Shown: positions 59,902 through 64,000 of the stretch, piece by piece
Layout of the letters: each line of letters opens with the position of its first letter
Numbering within the stretch: position 1 is the stretch's first letter
Origin: Desulfosalsimonas propionicica
GTDB lineage: Bacteria; Desulfobacterota; Desulfobacteria; Desulfobacterales; Desulfosalsimonadaceae
DNA: 64,000 bases
Assembly: GCF_013761005.1 (NCBI RefSeq)
Contig: NZ_JACDUS010000010.1
Location: forward strand, 1 to 64,000
Direction: 5' to 3'
The notes under the pieces: generated by a model
What the model saw: the letters and a program-made list of their open reading frames with translations, nothing else
The model's database searches: none
Told to the model about the DNA's origin: nothing
Position numbers and translations under genes: made by a program

Positions 59902-61526
59902 TAAAACACCGGCTGCGGCATGTCGTTTGGATAGTTCACGGTAAAGGAAATGGAAATCTCCCGGCTCCGGCCGGGTTCCAGCTCCATTTCCCACTGCATG
60001 ACCCCTGACTTATCGGCAAAATCCTTTTGGTCGGGCTGCGGTGAAAAGGAAACGTCTTTTACCTCTATTCTGTCGGTTTTGGAAACCGGTACGCTGTCCC
60101 GCACATGGATTGTAACCGGTCTTTGCTTTCGGTTTTCCGCAACAATCCGGTATTCCAGTTCCCGCACCACCGTGTCACGCTCGATTTTGCCGAAAAACCG
60201 GGTCTCCTTGCGATGATCCCGAAGCTTTTCCCGCCGGACCGCCACTGATCGGTCCGCTCCCATGCCCAGCACAAAGGGACGGCCTGCGGGCTGCTGTTCC
60301 AGAAACATGCGGCCGGCATACCGGCCCTCGAAAAACACCTGCACCGGTCCGGCCAGCAGTTCACGATCCGCCTCTGCCCGGCATACAAGAAAGGCCTCTG
60401 GCACCCGGCGGGGAACGGCGAGGTGATAAAACCGGCTTTCAAGAGTGCGGGTAAAAAGGGGCAGCAGGCTTTCATCCTCCCCGGAGGCCACGGAAACCGG
60501 CACGGGCAGATCATATTCAAAGGACAGGGCGGTTTCATGCTTTTGCGCCTCAGCCATGGGTGCGGGTGCTTTGGCATGCGCGCCCATGGCCATCTCTTGC
60601 ATGCGGGCGCCTGCGTCCCGGTCGGCTTTGCGCGCAACCGGGCCGGGAACATCGAGAAACCAGGGCGAAAGTTCGGGCAGCCGCCCGCCCTGGACCGGCT
60701 CGGCAGTGGAGACCGAAAGATCAACATCCTCCCAGTCCTCGCCTGTTTTCTGGCTGACCTGAGCCATCATGGAAAGATCCAGACCCTGGTCTGCATCCGC
60801 GGCCATGGCCCGGTAAACAGGCGACCAGCCGGCATTTTTCACCACGTACCTGGCGGCAATGTCAACAGTTTGAGCGATTTTTGAATCAAACAGGATTTCA
60901 ATGGCCGAGGCGGTTTTGTCGGTCCGGTCCCGGAGCATATCCAGCTCCCGGTTCACCTGCCGGATCTGTTTTTCAAGCTTGTCCAGGCTGTCCTGCGCCT
61001 TTCGCTGCCCGGCCAAAACATTGGTGTACTGATTTCCCAGAAAATCCCGGGTAGCAGCCAGATCTTCCAGGGAGGGCATCTGCGTCTGAATTTCCCGGGG
61101 CACCTGGGTTGCGGAAAACTCCGCCACTGAATCCAGAAACGCCTCCTGGCGCTGGAGTGCGGTTTTTTCATCCGTGATTTCCTGCTGCTCTGCTTTGAGC
61201 TCATCACGCCGGGCTTCGAGTTCCCGGATCTTTTTCCTGGGCGAATCGGCAACCGGCATACTGGCCACCCCAACGCCCAGAATCTGCCCTTCTCCCCGGA
61301 CTTCTGCGGTCACAGAATCCGGATCCATGGAAAAGGCATCCACGCCCACCAGCAAACGATGGGTGCCGGCATCCACAGCGGTTTGCCCCTGGCGGGTGAC
61401 CCGGGCCTGGTCAAAATAAACCGTGGTGCTGGTGATTTTGGTGGAAACCGTCTGCTGTGCGCCAAACGCAACACCGGCAATGAGCACGAAACCGGTGATC
61501 ATCACGGCCGCCCGGATTGTTTTCAT
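59901..61526 (-). CDS. MuiA family protein (DUF4140/DUF4139)
   Basis: The 541-aa product has a signal peptide (1-22, ending GVAFGA). Residues ~25-130 fit the N-terminal domain (TVYFDQARVTRQGQTAVDAG), ~95-205 form a coiled coil (RKKIRELEARRDELKAEQQE; LDKLEKQIRQVNRELDMLRD), and ~215-541 fit the C-terminal DUF4139 domain (RYVVKNAGWSPVYRAMA; WEDVDLSVSTAEP; EYRIVAENRKQRPVTIHVRD). It is named after mucoidy inhibitor A; its mechanism is unknown. It is probably periplasmic or surface-associated. It overlaps hisHF by four bases and the gatZ-like start by one to three. Confidence 0.86.
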   Translation of the reverse strand: MKTIRAAVMITGFVLIAGVAFGAQQTVSTKITSTTVYFDQARVTRQGQTAVDAGTHRLLVGVDAFSMDPDSVTAEVRGEGQILGVGVASMPVADSPRKKIRELEARRDELKAEQQEITDEKTALQRQEAFLDSVAEFSATQVPREIQTQMPSLEDLAATRDFLGNQYTNVLAGQRKAQDSLDKLEKQIRQVNRELDMLRDRTDKTASAIEILFDSKIAQTVDIAARYVVKNAGWSPVYRAMAADADQGLDLSMMAQVSQKTGEDWEDVDLSVSTAEPVQGGRLPELSPWFLDVPGPVARKADRDAGARMQEMAMGAHAKAPAPMAEAQKHETALSFEYDLPVPVSVASGEDESLLPLFTRTLESRFYHLAVPRRVPEAFLVCRAEADRELLAGPVQVFFEGRYAGRMFLEQQPAGRPFVLGMGADRSVAVRREKLRDHRKETRFFGKIERDTVVRELEYRIVAENRKQRPVTIHVRDSVPVSKTDRIEVKDVSFSPQPDQKDFADKSGVMQWEMELEPGRSREISISFTVNYPNDMPQPVF

Positions 61527-63106
61527 ATTCCCTCCCGTCGGATTTCAACCTTGTTTTGCAAATATTGTTTCACCTGTCCCAAAGGCAACTGTTTGCGGTG
61601 GAAAATGCCGGCTGCAAGGGCGGCTTCCACGCTTGTGCGCGTAAAGACCTCAAGGAAATGTTCGGCGCTGCCCGCACCGGATGAGGCGATCACGGGTATG
61701 GAGACCGCATCGCAGACCGCGCTGATCAGTTCCAGGTCAAAGCCCGCACCCGTGCCGTCCCGGTCTATGGAATTGAGCAGAACCTCCCCGGCGCCCAGCT
61801 CCTGGCAGACCCGGGCCAGGGTGACCGCATCCACGGGCCGGCCCTCACGCCCCCCGCTCACCGTGCACTGAAACCAGCAAAAACACCGGCCTTCCGGGTC
61901 GGGCTCAGCGGTTTCAATGACTACCTGGTCCGGGGCGTCTGCCGGGTCATGGACATAGACCCGCCTGGGATCCACCGAGATCACCACGGCCTGGCTGCCG
62001 TAGACCTCGGAAATCTGTTCGATGGCGCTTTCTCCGGTCTTTTTTCCGGTTTTGAGATAATTTTCCGCGATATAAACCGCATCGCTTCCAATGGAGATCT
62101 TGTCCGCGCCGGATCTGAAATATTGCGCAGCCACCTCCAGAGAAGACCAGTTGCGGCCGTCTGCATCCGTATAGCTTCGGATCCCGCCGCCAATGGTCAG
62201 GGGCACAAAAACGTGCTCAGATGTGCGGCGCAAAACATCGAGCATGGGCATGTCCTGCATGGGAAAATCCCGGAATCCCGTGATGTTTAAAAACGTGATT
62301 TCATCTGCCCCCTGGGCATAATAATCCCGGGCCAGGTCCACCGGACCGCCAAGATCCCGGACCTGCCCGTTTTCGCGCACATCATAATGATCCCCCTTGG
62401 TGACCACCAGCTGCCCGGCGTCATCTGCGCGCACATCCAGGCAGGCCACGATCCTTTTGGCCAGATGCGTCCGAACCGGGTCCCGGAGATCTATTGCGGC
62501 TTCCGGACCGGGTTCAAGAAAATTGCGCAGCACTGCAAGCCCGGCTGCCCCGCTTTTTTCCGGGTGAAACTGGGTGGCGGCGATGTTGCCCGCAGCCACG
62601 CTGCTGACAAACGACTGGCCGTAATCTGTCCGGGTCAGCACAACATCCGGGTTCTGCGGCACCACGTGATAGGAATGAACAAAATAGAATTTCTCGTCCT
62701 CGCCCAGGCCGGCAAAGAGGGGGGTCGGCTTTTTCACGCAAATGCCGTTCCAGCCGATGTGGGGCACGGACAACTCGGTTTCAAACCGCCGGACCTCGCC
62801 CGTGAAAAATCCGAGCCCCGCAATTCCGGGGGCTTCATGGCTTTTTTCAAAAAGGGCGTGCAGCCCCAGGCAGATGCCCAAAAAGGGCTTGTCCGCGCGC
62901 AAAAAGGTCAGCAGGGGCTCCACAAACCCTTTGTCACCCAGCACCTGCATCATTTTGCCAAAATTGCCCACCCCGGGAAAAACCAGTTTTTCCGCCCGGG
63001 CGATATCATCACCGGATGCGGCCATGTGCACGGTGTGGCCGGATTTTTCAATGGCATTGACCACGCTGCGGACATTTCCGGCGCCATAATCAAGCAGTGT
63101 TATCAT
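61523..63106 (-). CDS. Imidazole glycerol phosphate synthase, HisH-HisF fusion
   Basis: The 527-aa product joins the glutaminase and cyclase halves in one chain. Residues 1-200 are HisH with Cys79 in FLGICLGLHAL, His181/Glu183 in ATQFHPEKS. Residues ~215-527 are HisF-like with KRIVACLDVR, and the eukaryote-type insertions KGDHYDVRENGQVRDLGGP, LEVAAQYFRSGADKISIGSD and VVISVDPRRVYV, as in yeast HIS7 and plant IGPS. It makes imidazole glycerol phosphate and AICAR for histidine and purine synthesis. Most bacteria encode HisH and HisF separately. It heads an operon with muiA and gatZ-like genes; no other his genes are near. Confidence 0.93.
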   Translation of the reverse strand: MITLLDYGAGNVRSVVNAIEKSGHTVHMAASGDDIARAEKLVFPGVGNFGKMMQVLGDKGFVEPLLTFLRADKPFLGICLGLHALFEKSHEAPGIAGLGFFTGEVRRFETELSVPHIGWNGICVKKPTPLFAGLGEDEKFYFVHSYHVVPQNPDVVLTRTDYGQSFVSSVAAGNIAATQFHPEKSGAAGLAVLRNFLEPGPEAAIDLRDPVRTHLAKRIVACLDVRADDAGQLVVTKGDHYDVRENGQVRDLGGPVDLARDYYAQGADEITFLNITGFRDFPMQDMPMLDVLRRTSEHVFVPLTIGGGIRSYTDADGRNWSSLEVAAQYFRSGADKISIGSDAVYIAENYLKTGKKTGESAIEQISEVYGSQAVVISVDPRRVYVHDPADAPDQVVIETAEPDPEGRCFCWFQCTVSGGREGRPVDAVTLARVCQELGAGEVLLNSIDRDGTGAGFDLELISAVCDAVSIPVIASSGAGSAEHFLEVFTRTSVEAALAAGIFHRKQLPLGQVKQYLQNKVEIRREGI

Positions 63107-63336
63107 TTTATCCCTTTTTCATCCCTGATTCCGGTTACCCCTGAGATTCAATCCTGACGGGCTTCAGGTTACCCGACTTGTGCGCCAAAATCAAGCCGGT
63201 TGCTTTTGCCTGCAATGTTGCTTGCATTATTAATGGTCTTGAACGATATTTTTTGATATTATATATGGATATCTGATAAATCGTTATAAAAACAAGCCAG
63301 TTATCCTTTTTACCGGATTTTTGCGGGGGAAACACC

Positions 63337-64000
63337 ATGGATATTGCTCTACAGGAAAACATTGCCACTCTGGAAACCTTGCGCAAGGAGGCCCTGCAGT
63401 GCGGGGGTGAAAAGCGCATCGAGGTTCAGCATCTCAAGGGCAAGCTCACCGCCCGGGAGCGCCTTGAGCTGCTGCTTGACGAAGGCTCCTTTGAAGAATT
63501 TGACATGCTTAAAACCGGACGGGGAAGCGCCATCGGCGATGAACGCACCTATCCGGGCGACGGAGTGGTGGCCGGCCACGGAACAGTGGAGGGCCGGGAA
63601 GTGTGCGTGTTCAGCCAGGACTTCACCGTCATCGGCGGCTCCCTGGGTGAAGCCCACTCCCAGAAAATCTGCAAGGTCATGGATCTTGCCGTGCGCGTGG
63701 GATGCCCCATTGTGGGTCTAAACGACTCGGGCGGAGCCCGGATTCAGGAAGGCGTGGATGCGCTGGCCGCATACGGCGAAATTTTTTACCGAAACGTCAA
63801 GGCCAGCGGTGTGGTCCCGCAGATTTCCTGCATCATGGGCCCCTGCGCCGGGGGCGCGGTCTACAGCCCCTCCATGACCGATTTCGTGTTCATGGTCCAG
63901 AATTCCTCCTACATGTTTGTCACCGGCCCCAACGTGGTCAAAACCGTCATCCACCAGGACATCACCTCCGAGGACCTGGGCGGGGCCGGGGTCCACGGCG
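63337..64000 (+). CDS. Acyl-CoA carboxylase carboxyltransferase (beta) subunit, partial
   Basis: The gene runs off the window end after 221 codons; intact proteins have ~515. The ATG at 63337 has GGGGGA upstream. The sequence fits the biotin-dependent carboxyltransferase (propionyl-CoA/methylmalonyl-CoA type): [80 protein letters not shown], and [20 protein letters not shown] with the oxyanion glycines. It would transfer a carboxyl group from biotin to propionyl-CoA or acetyl-CoA, or work in the reverse, decarboxylating direction. The remaining genes are outside. Confidence 0.93.
   Translation, partial: MDIALQENIATLETLRKEALQCGGEKRIEVQHLKGKLTARERLELLLDEGSFEEFDMLKTGRGSAIGDERTYPGDGVVAGHGTVEGREVCVFSQDFTVIGGSLGEAHSQKICKVMDLAVRVGCPIVGLNDSGGARIQEGVDALAAYGEIFYRNVKASGVVPQISCIMGPCAGGAVYSPSMTDFVFMVQNSSYMFVTGPNVVKTVIHQDITSEDLGGAGVHG

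Noticed and set aside
58870-59904. 344-codon plus-strand frame opposite the GatZ-like gene
   Set aside because: Antisense shadow; the minus-strand protein has strong family motifs across the same interval.
1-64000. CRISPR arrays, rRNA genes, intact insertion sequences, replication origin
   Set aside because: No regularly spaced short repeats, no rRNA-like sequence, no transposase gene, and no DnaA-box cluster were noticed on reading the sequence. gyrA alone does not indicate an origin.

Overview
The window looks like chromosomal DNA of a GC-rich Desulfobacterota (Desulfobacteraceae-like) bacterium. This is inferred from gene content: acyl-CoA and beta-oxidation genes, a propionyl-CoA-carboxylase-like gene, ferredoxin-type proteins, split-P glycine cleavage genes and AcnB. 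It was not tested by any search. The first ~5 kb differs clearly: genes 2 and 3 there are AT-rich and use codons unlike the rest.

Layout. (1) 1-4.8 kb: a three-gene cassette of unfamiliar type, made of a 772-aa putative HExxxH metallopeptidase, a 3-TM protein, and an exported trypsin-like protease with two Ig-like tail repeats. (2) 4.8-8.1 kb: a decayed zone with an integrase-like N-terminal remnant, a small winged-helix protein, a ferredoxin-fold-like hypothetical, a DUF3237 gene, a 5'-truncated sugar-phosphate isomerase and an EamA transporter fragment. A 123-bp segment here recurs at 16.1 kb beside a tRNA-Val gene. (3) 8.3-15.9 kb: one long operon for glycine cleavage and lipoylation (lpd, gcvT, gcvH, gcvPA, gcvPB, lipB, lipA). 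(4) 16.8-26.5 kb: tRNA-Val, a class A PBP and a GNAT enzyme, then a minus-strand gyrA-gpsA-radC-(92 aa)-pgk-(353 aa) block. (5) 26.7-44.7 kb: thiolase with a 56-aa membrane protein, TANGO2-like protein, cobU/cobO, TetR with a dienoyl-CoA-reductase-like flavoenzyme and AcnB, a Sec-exported nickel superoxide dismutase, PRTase, hydrolases, ATP-grasp, a SlyD-like FKBP, SDR, HAD and 2H phosphoesterase genes.

(6) 44.8-46.0 and 54.5-55.0 kb: arrays of very long imperfect palindromes (about 200 bp each) of two related types that recur head-to-tail. (7) 46.1-51.3 kb: winged-helix/ferredoxin protein, RluA, an RsmG-SPOUT methyltransferase fusion and a YgiQ-type radical SAM enzyme. (8) 51.4-57.0 kb: a TetR-controlled acyl-CoA operon (SDR, thiolase, DUF35) and an acyl-CoA dehydrogenase. 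(9) 57.3-64.0 kb: cold-shock protein, DUF1207 protein, a minus-strand HisHF fusion-MuiA-GatZ operon, and the start of an acyl-CoA carboxylase beta subunit cut by the window end.

Most genes are ordinary core metabolism. The least explained parts are the protease cassette at the left edge, the long-palindrome arrays, and several fusions or sequence oddities: eukaryote-type HisHF, RsmG-SPOUT, an altered Walker A in CobO, and tRNA-Val with C33. No CRISPR array, rRNA, intact insertion sequence or replication origin was seen.
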